DNA of 64,000 nucleotides from Undaria pinnatifida (lineage: Eukaryota; Sar; Phaeophyceae; Laminariales; Alariaceae). Under the pieces are notes generated by a model. It saw nothing but the letters and a program-made list of their open reading frames with translations. It did not search any database and was not told the DNA's origin. The stretch covers positions 744,001 through 808,000 of the forward strand of contig JABAKD010000014.1 in the NCBI GenBank assembly GCA_012845835.1. The letters are read 5' to 3'. Of the stretch, positions 24,400 through 38,200 are shown one piece after another. Both the position numbers and the translations under genes were made by a program. Numbering within the stretch: the stretch's first letter is position 1; every line of letters begins with the position of its first letter.

Positions 24400-25740
24400 G
24401 GAGAAAAACGAAGAAAACAAACCACATGAACTCGCCAGTGAGAGACGGGACGAAGGAATGAGAAGACCGTGGCCTTGACGCACCTTTGATCTTTCCAACG
24501 GCCTCTCGGTTCTCGGTCCACAGGCCCATTTGAACAGTCGGCAGTGTTGCAGCAGAAGCGCAGGGTGTGCAAGTGCTAAGGGTGGTCGAGGCAGGCCGGC
24601 CGATTCGGATCCAAGTTAGCGTGTGGGTACCCGTTGGGACAACAGGCGCGTCCACAACAATTTAACGAAAAACCTTCCGTTTTACATCGCGTACTAGTCT
24701 CTCAAATATCAAATCGATGTGCTTTGTCCCCGTTTTTCGACACGCCTTTTTCTTATGTTTTCGCCCATATTTACTTAGGGGGACGCAATTAATCTACCAG
24801 GTGTCTCACATGGTACTTTATACCAGATAGAGGCGAATCACGAAATGCAAGTTGTTGTGTTGACTTTACGTCGGCGTCTGATGAAGCTTGATGTTCTCGT
24901 TTCTGTATCTGCCGACGACATAGCAGTGTCAACCGCAGTATTATACGCATCCAAGACATTTCCCTGCGCGCATGTACGAGGCACGCAGGAATATGCCATC
25001 ATGCGTTGCTCGCGCGCGCCATCATCCCTTTAGAATTGCACTCAAACTCCGGGGTCAAACGTGTCAATGTCCAATGTCACTGCCGTGTAGTACTCCCGTA
25101 TCCCAGTTACTGGAGATGTAGCGCCAATCAGTGGCATTGGCATTCTGTTCCAGTGTACCGTGTTGTTTTTGGTAGGATGGTTGTACGAGCGACTTATGGT
25201 TATTGCATCCCTTTTGAGACTTCGAAGGGAAAACGCGACAACATGCCACAGATAGGTATCATCGTGAATATGTTATTACAGCATCAGCCCATGCGAGTAC
25301 GAAGCAGTCCGGGCTGCTATGGTAGGCGATGATGCGTTTACGTTCCGAACGGCAACATAACGAGCTGTGCGAAACGCGCGTTCTGATGTGATACTCGTAC
25401 CGCCGGGCGTTTACCCTAGACTTTGATCACAGCAGTCTTCACTTCGGTCCCCAGACTATAACCTGACGCTCTTTTCACCATCATGCCACTATTCCGAGAT
25501 ATGCTGCCGTGCTTGTTGTGCTACGCGTACGCAGACACGCTGTTGTATTTGCTGTGCGCTTGTGATACACGTATCCACAGCTGTATTTTTATAATCCAGT
25601 ACGCTGCCAATCCGATACACTGCAGCCTGCTGTGTTCCATGGTCGTCAGGGGACGTTCTGGGTACATCCCCGGATTTCATAGCTTCTAGGCGTTCCCAGC
25701 TTCACCTCCCTAACCCGATGCGCCACGCTACTACACTGTT
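24400..25740. other. intergenic, no recognisable gene
   Basis: A minus-strand frame at about 24490-24655 has some protein-like character next to a possible GT donor, but nothing supports it as a gene. The rest shows only short overlapping frames. The 3' end of the ETFDH transcript may reach into the right part. Confidence 0.35.
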
Positions 25741-25746
25741 ACGTAC

Positions 25747-25782
25747 TTTGCGCAACACGCGTTGCAACGCGTGTTGCGCAAA
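25747..25782. repeat. perfect 36-bp palindrome without loop
   Basis: TTTGCGCAACACGCGTTG at 25747-25764 is followed at once by its exact reverse complement. It lies about 360 bp beyond the ETFDH stop codon, just beyond the outermost copy of the gene's 3' end. Confidence 0.9.
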
Positions 25783-25799
25783 TCGCGATTTCTCAGATT

Positions 25800-26000
25800 T
25801 TGTGTTGTGATAATAATTAGGTCACGGCCACCTCTAAATGAAGCGGGTGCCTACTTACAGCGACTTTGTTCTAAATTTTGCTCGACTACATGACCATATA
25901 CCCGGGCCATCCCAACAACACGCGATTCTACGTCCAGCGACATTCTTCTCTACGTTTCGCTAGACTACATGACGGTGTATCCCGGGTCTACTCCCCCTTG
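25800..26000. repeat. two tandem echoes of the ETFDH 3' end
   Basis: The region around the genuine stop (gctacttacagcaacttctt, then ctacatgacggtataccccg) is repeated at about 25848-25908 (cctacttacagcgactttgt, then ctacatgaccatatacccgg) and again at 25963-25990 (ctacatgacggtgtatcccg). Read on the minus strand, each copy still spells the last codons GYTVM and TAG, or a close variant. Confidence 0.8.
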
Positions 26001-26138
26001 CATCACAGTGCTATACATTGCTAACCTAATACGCGGCTTTCTGTGTTTTGATACCAGGCATCATTCTGGTTACGACCACCTCAAAATGAAGCGCGAGGCT
26101 ACTTACAGCAACTTCTTCTCGAAGCTGTGCTTGATTGA

Positions 26139-26255
26139 CTACATGACGGTATACCCCGGGCCTCCCCCACCCTCCGGTACGGTCCAGTCGATGTACTCCT
26201 GGGGCATTTTGATGGAGCAGCACTTGCAGTGTATGCAGTTCTGAGCGTTGATCAC
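26139..26255 (-). CDS. ETFDH: ETFDH exon 13: Fe-S cluster and stop
   Basis: Residues 631-668: [20 protein letters not shown], then [17 protein letters not shown] and TAG. It supplies the C-x2-C-x2-C ligands; most homologues have a Thr-Cys-Asp where this one has Cys-Cys-Ser. Acceptor CGTAAG. Confidence 0.95.
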   Translation of the reverse strand: MINAQNCIHCKCCSIKMPQEYIDWTVPEGGGGPGYTVM

Positions 26256-29200
26256 CTTACGACGAAAGAGTGTTACGCGGACAGTATGAACAAGAGGCGA
26301 CGAACGCACACAAATCACGTGTTCAAGGGTCATGTATTAAATCGTCTACCACGTACACATGCATCAAACTGTTTCGCACAACATCAGCACAATGGACGAG
26401 GATCGGGATCGGATATGACGTACGTATGGTGTATGCACAAAACCAAGAACAAACTTGCGCAGTACCAGCGCAACGCATGAGGAGCTCAAAACAAAATCTG
26501 TAGAGTTGGTGCAGAGCAGAAGTACACCGTACGAGAATTTCAATCCGCCAACCAGACCGTACATGCCCATCAGTAGTCATAAGCAAACCGTAAGGACGTC
26601 ACATCAAGGTGGGACCGGGTCTCGGAACAAAATAACAAAAATAATACACATTGTCTTCGGACGCAAACGCGGCAAACAGTGCGCCCTCTCTCCGAACTGG
26701 GAATGACAATCACGAAACCACCATCAACATCAACCGCTTTAGATCTACCACCACTGCAACGATATTTGTACTGAAGTTTCCAACTTTGCCCGGCATTTCT
26801 TATTCTGCGGACGTTCCCAATATTTTCGGTGTTTCCACGGCCATCAAAAAACGCTCTGAACATCTGCAACGATCAAGCCCCCCTCACCAGCTGCGCTCTC
26901 TTCTTCCCTTCCTCGCCCTCCGGTACATTGTACTCGTATACCCCTGCAGGGCAAAACCTTTGCTCCGGACCCGCGTACTTGGGGTAAGAAACCTGTCCGA
27001 AAACGAATGTCGGGCACACACGAAGGGCGATTCACACCAGCTGAACTTTTAGCGCGCTTTCTCTCGATCGGCGCGACACGCAGAGGGTTATGGTTTCGGC
27101 TTTGGGTTCGGATTTTGGGTTTGGGTTCGGGTTTGGGCTTGGATTTGGGGTGCGTTTTGGATTGGGGTTGGGGTTGGGGGTGAGGTTGGGTTAGATGTTG
27201 GGGGTTAGATTAATAAACCTGTCGGAAAAAGTCACCGCCCACATGCGCAAAGGGCTACCAGCTGAACTTGTAGCTCGCTTTCTCTCATCCGGCGCAACAC
27301 GCGGAGGGCTTATGTTTGTGTTTGAGACGCATATGAAACATCGACAACCAACGTGTTCACGCGTCACATCCTCCACAGCCCCCCCCCTGTCAAATCCCGC
27401 TATTCCCCGACGTGACGGATGAAAATATCTCATCCACTATCAATAATAAAACGCATACTCAGCGCTAAGGCAGTAAACTTGTAAATTTCATACTATGAGG
27501 ATGAGGGCTGGATAAACGTTAGCCCAGTGCCGACAAATGATTGAAATACAACCGACGATGAACCCTGATAGAGTTGCAACTGGCGCGTGAAACATACTAC
27601 TGGTGAGACATGAGAGTTGCAGCTGGAGCGTGAAATACTAAAGTTCGCTTTAGTGCTCTCACCCGAGGGGCAACGGTGCCGCTAACGGTGTCGGTAACGG
27701 TACGACGCAATCTAGGGTAGAGGGGTGCACCAAGCATTTATGAGGACCCTCACTTGAGAAGCGTATGGTACTCCTCACCCTATAACTGACTTCGAGAAAA
27801 AATGAAAGTGCAACCTGATGAACAATCCCCACGGCCTACGCTTGTAACGACCAGCAGTGTCCAACGCGATTCCTGCGATAATGGGCAGTACCTGGGCTGA
27901 CGAGCCCCGTCAGCCAGACGTCAAAAAGTGCTACCCCTACCGTAGATGTCCTCGGCAACTCGTAAACACTATAGGCAAGAGTTGCAACTGCCGCGTCAAA
28001 GACACTACACTGGTGAGAGTTGCACAGGGTGCGTGATACATAAAAATTAGCCTTAGCTCTCTCCCCCGAGGGGCAATGATGTCGCTAACGGTGGCGGTAT
28101 CGGCACGACACAAACTGCGACAGGGGTGCACCAAATGTTTATGAGGTTCCCTCCACACGTGAGGAGCTCTATACCTCACCCAAATACTGGTTTTGAGAAA
28201 ATATGAAAGTTCAACCCGGCGAACAATCCCACGGCCTAAGTATACAACAAAAGCATACAGTAAAACACGTGATACTCCAATGTCATTGGGTAATGCAGTC
28301 ATTAGTTGATCAGTCCCATCAGTCCGAAAAATATCCGCAAGAGAGTGCTACCCGTATCTTCCGCCAATTTCTTCGCACGTCACCTCGATCAATCCGAAAA
28401 CGATACTGATGAGAGTTGCGACTGCCGTGTGAAAGATCACAATAAGCTTCAGTCCTCTCCTGCGAATAAGGGGCAACTGTATCACTAACGGTGGCGGTAA
28501 AGTGTGGGGTTTCCAGTCATGCATTATTTTTTGCGGACACGAACCATGTGACTTCATTACCTCGGATGCAACGGTTTCCATCCCTTCCTTAACCCTGAGG
28601 TGAGCGGGCTGGTCGTGCTCATGTTTTACTCCGCTCAGGGCCAAATTGTTAAGTAGGTCGAAGCTCAACACGCCGTCGGACTTGGGGTAGTCGATCGGCT
28701 TGCACGCCGGGGCGTCCGCAGGAAGTGTCGTGTCGGCATCTCTTTTGCCGTTGCGGAACGACCACGGCTCTCGCCCTTTCAACAAGTGCGCCGCCAAGCC
28801 TGGGTCGAAAAACGGTGTTCAGCCATGGATGGCACGTATTAAAGCATCTAAAAAAGCATGTGTGTACGAAATTAAAACAGGAGGAGGACGCCCGTTGCAA
28901 TGGTATCAGTCCGTTCGACTTTTGCTACAAGGTTAACAATTAGATCCACCCAAACAAACTAAGCCCTATAAACGGCACTGTGATATATCGTAGCCAACGA
29001 CCATTGGTGGCGCACGCCGTTCCCTTGCAACTTCGACTGTGCACTTCAGAGGGCGTGCTGACGTCCGCGACGCGAACGTCGCAGAGAGTACCCAAGGCAA
29101 CGTCAACCATTCACCTCCGAAAACGCTTTCCCAATATCTTGACACGTTTACCCAACACGGATTGATCGCGGACGTGTAACACAGAAAATTGTTTCCAATA

Positions 29201-32200
29201 TCCAACATCTGGACAAGTTTACTCAACGCGGAACGGTCACACTCGTCTCAGCCGGCATGAGAACGATAACGTTGCGGTGTGGCACAATGTATACCGTACC
29301 TGTGTAAGCGAGCCCCGGAAGCATACCCTTCGCAAACGACGCGTGACAGTTTCGGACCTCCTTGAGCTCCTTCATCACCTGATGACAACGCAACCACGTT
29401 TAGAGGACAACGGCGAGTGTGAGTGACCAGGGCGGAGCCAGGGGCACTCCTGCATAGTAGTAAACGATCCCTAGGTTCATGCTGAGCCAAGGACACGCCT
29501 GCATAGCAGTAGTCGGTTCCTAGGTGTAGACCGAGCCAGAGTCACCCCTGCATAGCAGTAGTCGTCGCTTAGGTTCATGCTGCTCTACACTATCATAGCT
29601 TGTCACCCAAAAGTGATCCATGCGCTTCTCAAAGTCGGACTCCGGCATCCTTGCATATCGGGACCGGTAGTCGATCCCTTGGTTCACACTGCTCGGCAGC
29701 TAGACGTCAGGGGTATGAGGCAGAAATGTAGAACGTCCTCGTCATCATCAATATCCCAGCTTCTCACCCAAGCCAACAACGCAAGAACATGATCGTCATC
29801 ATCATCACTACCACAGCTTCTCACCCAAGAGTCGGCCATGCGCTTTTGAAAATCCGATTCCAACGCGCCTTCTGAGGTGTCAACGGTACCGCTGTCCGCC
29901 ACTGAAGAAGCGTCGCTTGCCTGCGCCACAGCGCGGCAACATGCATGACAGAACGCGAGGCGGTACAATTGCGGGTGAAAACACGGCGTGTGTTGCCTTT
30001 CAAGCGCACAGCATGTACACAAAAAAGAAAAAAAAGACATAGTAAGATACAAGCGCGGCACTAAAAAAGCGGCGTGGGGTTCCCTCCCCAGGCGCCTTCT
30101 GAGGACTTCACGGTGCCGCTGTCAGCCACGGAAGGGGCATCGTTCGGCTACAGCACAGTGCAAAAACACACATGACAGAAGGAGAGCCATTACAGGCGCG
30201 GACATGAAACAGCGGCGCGTGTTGCCTCTCAAGCACACAGCAGTTATACAAATGTAACCAATTAGTTACAAGGTTCCCCTTCGGAATGTGGTTGGCTTCA
30301 AATCCCGGGGGGTTCGGAAGTTGAAAAGGGGGGAGAAAACTCTATAAATAAACAATAACACTTAAAAACCACCGCACAACGAACCGTGCCAGTAACACCA
30401 ACCAATCGAAACATTATACCAAGTGTAGAGTAGTCTACATTTCTTACTTTGTCGTTCCCACCCCAAATATAAACACTACCAGGTACATTTCTTGCGTTGC
30501 CGTTCCTTCCTTCCGGTACCGCATCGCTGTACGGCCTCGGCTTTACGGCCATCGCCGCTTCACAGGCATCCCTGGATACACGACAGGCCGACAGACCGTA
30601 ATAGAGGTCGCTGGACGCGAAAACGTGAAAGTTAACACACCCAGAGAAGGTTCATCACCATCGGGTGTAAGCGGTACACCAACGAAGATTACCAATGGGC
30701 AGCAGTATCGCGTCAACGAAGCCCGACAATCACGCTACCCGCGGCTCTACCCTGGCTTGGCGCCCAAACCCACACCAACACCAATATATTCCGCACCAAC
30801 ACAGCAGGCCTCCTTTGTTTGCAACAAACCAACAGAAGCCCCCGCTGCTCACATCCCAGACTTGACGCCCGCGTGCCCAACCCAACCAAACCCAACCCAA
30901 CCCTTACCTGCAACAAATCAAAAGAAGCCTCGGCTGCTAGCATCCCCGACTTTATGGCCGTGTGCGCCCCCTTAATCTTCACCGCGTTCAGAAAACCCGC
31001 CGCACAGCCCAACAGCGCGCCGCCGGGAAACGTAAGCTTCGGCAAGGCATGATACCCCCCCTCGTTCAGGGATCTAGCTCCGTATGCGATGCACTCCCCT
31101 CCTTTCAGCTGATTGGCCACCTGTGGGTGGTGCTTGAATCTTTGGAACTCCTTGTACCTGAGAATGCGGGGTTCGGGGTGCGGGGTGCGGAGCGAACGCG
31201 TCAAGATGGCGAGGGCGCGTAGGCCAGGCCGCACGGGACTGCCAGCGGAACTGTCACCGGAGCTGGGTGTTGTGTTGACAGTTTCGCACCTGGTACATTT
31301 TTAACCGTCCCGAGGCACAAAGTAGTGCGTTTCAACATTGCACGGAGCGCCCCCACCCACATTTCACGGGACGCTCTCACCCGCAAAAAAAAAAAAGTGC
31401 TACCACAGGGGCATCAAATTTCGGTTAAATTATTCCCGACTGATGGGGCTCCTCAACTGAAGAGCAAGCCAATACCGTTGGGAAACCGTTTTGTGTTGTA
31501 CCATATTTGTTGCGACAAGTACCTACGCCATGGGTTTGTTAGTCGGGGTGCACTTCCATTTTCTCTCAAAAGTGTCTTTTGGGGAGCGGTATTCAGCATA
31601 AGTTGGGAGCCCCAGAAAATTTCCGTGTGGTTCAACCGCGAACCCCGTCGTGCCCCTTGCCTACAAAACAACCTGCCAATTTTTCGAAAAGGTGGCGTTA
31701 TTTTCAGGGCTTTTCACGGGTCATGAGCCGACCCGCGGGTCGGGTCAAGGGGGTTTCAAAATCTCACGGATCGGGTCAGTTCGGGTCAATACGCTTTAAA
31801 ATATCACGGGTCGGGTCGGGTCGGGTCAAGAATTTTCAAAATATCGCGGATCGGGTCGGGTCGTGTCAATAGGCTTCAAAATCTCGCGGGTCGGGTCGGG
31901 TCGGGTCAAGAGGTTTTCAAAATCTCGTGGGTCGGGTCGGGTCATGACCCGCGAGATACGGGTCACTCGCGGGTCAAGCCACCATAACCCGCAGGTTGTT
32001 TTTGGCTGACCCGCGGGTCAAACCCGCGGATCTGACCTGCGGGTTCGCCTTTTTCAAACTTATAGCTGCCTGCCGGAGGGTCCTTGTCGTGCCGGCGCCT
32101 CGCGGGTCGGACCCGCGGGTTGGATCCGCGGGTCCGAAAATGATACAAGCTTGCCGCTTCCTGCGTGGAAGCCTCTCTCGTCCCGACACTCCGATCGCAT

Positions 32201-35200
32201 GCTATCATAGCGTCCAGAAATATCAACCAGACAGCAACTTCTTATACCAGGCATTAAGCATTACTACGCGAATCCCCGTGTCGGATGAAGCCGTAAGTAA
32301 TACTAGGGAACTAACTGCACCTCCCGCCCCCACGGCGGCAGGGTCAGATGGACAAGTAAAAGAAAAAAGTAACAAAACGCGTCAGATGGTCGATCACTGA
32401 CAAAACATATTTGCAACCTTGTGAAACTGTTTTATATTCCACGAGATCGATAGCAACTCGTTGAAATGGTCGCTCTACTGGTACGTGACCTGTTGGTAAC
32501 GGTGGTCGGCGGTGTGGATTTGTCCGCGTCAGCAACAGGAAGCTGATGAAAAGCACTCTGGACGTCGACTCTGTGGGTGGAGCCAAGTTCATATGTGCGC
32601 AACCGCACGCTCGAGGGCGTCACCGCCGCCGGTTACCGTGGTGACCCATCAGCTTTGCTGACAATAGTAACGGGACTACCCCAGGCACTTGTGCGTTCCT
32701 CTATTATTCCCTGCTTCAGTAACTTGTCGACTTGGTCATCGATTTGTTTTTGAAGGCGGGGTGAGGTACGGTACGGCGCACGATCAACCGGACGAGTGCC
32801 TGGTTGTAACGGGAATGTAGCTTCGGCTATTTTACAACAGCCTAACTCATCCGCTGACAACGTTAAAGTCACGTCCCGGCGTCACCGAGGACATGATTGA
32901 TGACCTCCTAGTAACATACTTCATCTTCGTGTTGAAGGATGAAGCAATCCAGTTTTATACCCAGCTGGTAGGAGGGCAGGTTCCGTGGAGACGTAGTGCT
33001 GATGGAGATCGGCAACTGTCAGATACCGAGAGCAGCGCAAAACCGACCTCGTGGGCGGAAATGAAAACTGCTTTTGAAGCGGAACGACTTCCACAACTGG
33101 GCACCGTCAGAAGTCCACCATGGCAAGCGGGACAAACGTGCGGTGTTTTTTTGAATCGAAGCTTACCCGCTCTCTCGGTGGGGTTTCTAGCACCGATCAA
33201 GCTTCACTGCCTCGACGCCAATTGTGGGACGGTAGTCCCTTCGCAGGTTTTCTTTCTCAGATAAATGGAGGTGTGGAGACACACCGAGGTGGGTTATGTG
33301 CGCAACCGCACGCTCGAGGGCGTCACCGCCGCCGGAACTTGTTCGGGTGAGAAGGTAGTGTCAGCAAATGCTTTAGCAAGGGCTGGCTCTAGTGCTTCTC
33401 GCGCAGCTGCTAGCTCATCCTTATTTTTGGGTGATGCGGCTACCGCACTTATCCGTAATTCAGGTGTATCCGTCACACTGGCTGTTGACAAGTGCGCAAG
33501 TGCTAGATGTGCGGGTCACTGGTATCCACAAAAGCAGTGTAAATTATAATGTTCATATATGTTTTGTTGACGTTAAATTATAATGTTCATATATGTTTTG
33601 TTGACGTCAGGCGTAGATTATGACACTCTTTAGAAAGTGTTGGTTTAATTTTAATTCTTGGTATTAATATAATTTTAGGTGTTGACGGAATTTCTCTTTT
33701 TTTCTTATTATTAGTATTTTATCAATAGTTTTTCCTCTTCGTTGCCCCCGTGGTATTTTGATATAGGGGAAGCGAAAACATATTTATATAGTTTTTTGTG
33801 TATGGACTATATAAAAGTGGTTTTACTTCTAGTGTTTACTAATTTAGATGTATTATATATATTGTTTAGGGTGTCTCAGTTCCAATTTTTTTCGTTATTG
33901 GTATCTAAGAGAAATTAACGCTCGTATATACACTTGAGAGTCACCCCACGGTAGGGGTTGCACGTTTTGCGCCAAAAAGTCCCTGGGCGATTGAGTTCCT
34001 CATGTGAGGAACTGCCGGTCAACGAAGTAATTTCACGAGTACATTTCATTGTTGGACTAAGGCATAGAAGCTTGGTCGGGTTGTGCAACCGAATGCCTTC
34101 GAAGTCATTTATCGGGTGAGGTATTGAGTTCCTCATGTGAGGAGCTCAGGGACAGATATATCGATGATGCTGCAACCCTACCGTGGGATGGCTCTTGAAA
34201 CGTGAACCTTTATAAAAAATTGAAAAACGTCAGCTGTGAGTATGAACTTTACAAATGGACGTTTTTCAATTTTTACAAAATGGATATGAAACCGTAAACC
34301 AACGTATATATAGATATGTGGTTGTACACGTTATTGTTTGGGTTATGTCGCGGTGCTGCTGTTCATTGTTGACACATGTTTATTATGAAGGAATTGCGAA
34401 AGTTCCAAGACGTGGTATTGCTATAGGCCCAATTCTGTCGTCGAAAGTCGGGGAAAAATCGAAATTGAGACTAAGATGCTCTGTTAAGAAAAAATCTGGA
34501 ATGAATACGAAGACAAAGAGACTTATTTAGTATAACGAAAGCAATCGATACTATCCAAAATAAGGTTCGACGAGTTTTTTTATGTATTCATGTGTCTTTT
34601 TTTTTCATTGAATGTATTGTGTCCGCTCTTGATTTATCGCTTTGTCCGTTGCAGTTTTACGCAGGAACAGGGGCAGACAGCAGTACTGTATGTCATCCGC
34701 CACACCCATGACGGTACGTGTTACCGTTTGCGGGGACACAGCACAGGTGATAACGTCAGAAATAAGCAAAGCGCGAGTAAAAATGAAACGAAGGAGGGAG
34801 TAGCAGATCATTGAACCTCTGCCACGGTACAACCGGTTTTAAATTATAATAAATGTCGCCGGCGTTTGCACATCCCCGCTGATGATACGCCGTGTATATT
34901 GCACCCATTAAACGCGCGCGGTGAATGGCACAGAAAGGTGTTACTGTAAATCAACCAATTCAGAAGGTAAAGAAGGGTAAACGACTTTGGCAGCCTTAGC
35001 AAAGAGGTTGGAGGGGCACATCCTATCCTCGTTATAGTCAAGACTACAATGTTCGCGGAATTGTGAACTCTAGACATCACGATGGGGTTTCAGCTTTGCT
35101 TGGAGTAGGCGTTTCTTGTAGATGGGGGGCCGTACTGTACTCAAGCGATATTAAATCCGTTGGAGCAGCGAAAGTTATCTCACACTACTTGCTAGCAAAG

Positions 35201-38200
35201 ATGTCATGAGAGAGTCAGTCAAGAGAAAACATCCAGCGGTCAGTCAAGGGTGCCAATCCAATCGTTCCACACTAAAACCTACCTGGTAGCTGTTTGGCGT
35301 CAAGGGAGATAGTTGGAAAGTCGTCTTCGGCCAAGGGAAAACGTCCAGCGGCGAACGGGTGTCAAACCGATCGTTCCGCACTAAAACCTAGTAGTTTGGC
35401 GTCAGTCAAGGTAAATTATCGAAAAATTACCGTCGGTCAAGGGGTCAAAGTGCCGTCTCCAGAGATATTTTCCTCCTAGCAGTGTGTCCCCCAAAACGTA
35501 TGCATAGTTCGAAATGGGATAAAACATGCAGCACGTGAACTTCCAACAGAGCGGACCGCATTCACATCCAACCTCTGAGTGAGGTACAGAGCCACCCGCC
35601 CGAGTAGCCTCAAGACGGGCAGCACAACAGCCTACCGTGTTGCCGGTCTCTCGGTGGAAATTCGGGTTGGGGATTGGACCGGCGTGTATTGCGCAAAAAT
35701 ATAAACGCTTACGTGACAGCATGCTTGGCCTTTGCTGCATCAAGCAAGAATAGGTTGATGGCAAGCTCGTCAACTACGAATACTCGCGGCAACTGTAGGC
35801 CTACATCTGTAGCGCAATGCAGCTTCAAGTTCAAAGCTCCTACGAAAAGGACCCTCTTCACTGTACCATCACCGATCGTAACCAAATCGTTGGCCTATTG
35901 GGGGCATCTGGCGATTGAACACGTGCTCGGGGCCTCCGTTCATGTGGTTGATAGCTGCGCTGTCCCATGTCCATGCATCTATATATCAGGCATCGGTGCT
36001 CGTATAGCCGCAAGCAGCAGTCTGTCTAACAAAAACATGCTCAGACTCGCCTTGGGGCATAAAGTGCGCCGTTTGAAGACTCAGAGCAATTTTATGAGCG
36101 GACAATTTTGCCGGCCGAAACTGCCTCTACCACGACCAGCGACGCCGGTCCCGTGCCACTCTGATTGCCACTGCTGTTGGCCATCACAACTCCAATCTCC
36201 TCCATGCTGCTGCTGCAAGTGCTGCTGTGAATACAGCTGCTGCGGGTAGTGCTGCTGCTGCGAGTATTGCTGTGCATACTGCTGCTGCTGTTTCTGCTGC
36301 TGCTGTTTCTGCTGCGGCTGCTGCTGCTGCTGAAGCGAGTACTGGTGCGACCACTGCTGCTGGGTAGATCCTCCGTTCCTCCGTCCTATCCTTCGATACC
36401 GTCCGACCGCTTCCTGCTTACTTCTCTCCATATTTCCGCGCCATCTCACAACCAACCTCTGCACTACGCCTATCCGAGAGGCTCGCTCGTCTTCCAGCAC
36501 CCTCGTCAAGAGCACGATCGCTCGTCCGACCAAAATTGCATGATTCCCAATCTCTCTTCCGTTGTTTCCTCTGTCTTTTCGAGATGGGGATCGCTCTATA
36601 ACTGCTGCCCCTAGCCCATGACGTCTCGACATATTTCCCGCTAGCTTGATTATGAGTCTGAGGCATGTCAGGTCTTCGGCAGTTAGGCAAGGTAAACAGA
36701 ACTCATTATCATGGTTGAAATAACTCTTGGTGTATTATTATCAGCGATAGAGCAGAGTGGAGATGTTCACCTCGGGCGTCGAGACGTCGGTTTGTCACGG
36801 CAGTTACGGAAATGGGGAAACATGCCTTCCATCTACTGTATACGTATTCCACCGCACAAAACTGCGCCACACCTCACAGCCTTACTCCGAGCATACTCAA
36901 CACGTCGTGACTAAATGCGAAGGTTATGCGTGACATGTCTGTGAGATGTTACTCGTGCAACTTCATATCACCCTGTTGACCCTGGTACAAGCTACACTGT
37001 TTCATGTTTCGTAATCTCTTTGTTATAGTGTAGCTGCAAATAACAAAAAAAAATAAACGCGTAATCTCTTGCTCATAGTGTTCACTGTATTCCAAGTTGT
37101 TAGTCGGCATCACGCAAACTGTAAAGAATACACTTCGTAATATAAGAGATATAAGAGATTCAGGTATATTATCACCCATCCAAGTCCACTAAAACAAGTC
37201 AGGCCACACACTCTTGCTGCATTGCAGGGTGCAACAATAAAGACGACAAATAGCAGTATAAGAACCCATGTACGACGTACACGTACCCATTTGATACCCG
37301 GTAAGAACGTTATCATACCAGTACGAAATATGACTAAACGTAAAAAGGCAAGGAAGGGCAGTCGTCGTCGAAGCAGCAGCAGCAGCAGCAGCAGCAGCAC
37401 TGGCAGCAGCAAGCACCAGCAGCAGACCCCGGATCCTCGCGGATCGCAGCCCCTGCTGACAGACCCACCGCCCCAGTTGTGGATTTGCTGCCGGAGGTGG
37501 CTCAGCTAGGCTGCTTGCCGGGGCCGGAGAGTGCATAGATACATAGATAGATACAGTATGTAGCTAGCTCGAGAATTATCATACCAGTACGAATGTGACC
37601 AAACGTAAAAAAGCAAGAGCAGTCGTCGTCGACGCAGCAGCAGCAGCACTGGCAGCAGCAAGCACCAGCAGCAGGCAACGCATCCTCGCGGATCGCAGCC
37701 CCTGCTGACAGATCCGCCGCCCCAGTTGTGGGCTTGCTGCCGGAGGCGGCTCAGCTAGGCTGCTTGCCGGGGCCGGAGACTGCATAGATAACTAGCTCGC
37801 TCGTCGGCTCGCTCGTCGGGTCGACCCGGTGGTCTAGCGCTACGGGCGTGGCTAATTGCCCATGCGTGGGTTGCGGTCTCTTTCTCATGTTTCGCGCGCA
37901 CATCACATAATAATGCTTCAAACAATGCCGGTAAAAAACCAGAGAGCACATCCTGGGAAAAGTACGAGGGACTAAGGACCAACCAACCGACCAAGGTACA
38001 CATATATGTCCAGATATGTTTGATCCGTGACTTTTCGACTTTGACCCGTGAGATATGTCACGGGCCCAGTCGACCCGACCCGCATGAAACCCGCACCTCA
38101 CGGGTCACTCGGAGTGTGGCGGGTCGGGTCGGGTCGGGTCGGGTCGGGTCAGGAGGTTCAAAATCTCACGGGTCGGGTCGGGTCGGGTCGGGTCGGGTCG

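Noticed and set aside
24386-24655. Minus-strand exon of a further gene
   Set aside because: It has some protein-like text near a possible GT donor but no family match, no partner exon and competing open frames.
27085-27205. Interstitial telomere repeat
   Set aside because: Units vary (GGGTTTGGG, GGGTTCGGG) and no run of TTTAGGG is present.
30713-30907. C-terminal extension of ETFDH exon 8 as coding
   Set aside because: The frame stays open past the GTAAGG donor, but the sequence is a degenerate echo of the exon end, and splicing to exon 9 restores the conserved [12 protein letters not shown] block.
36081-36632. Gln-rich 183-residue frame as a host gene
   Set aside because: It continues, after a stop and frame change, into a copia protease motif ([11 protein letters not shown]), so it is better explained as a retrotransposon gag-protease remnant.
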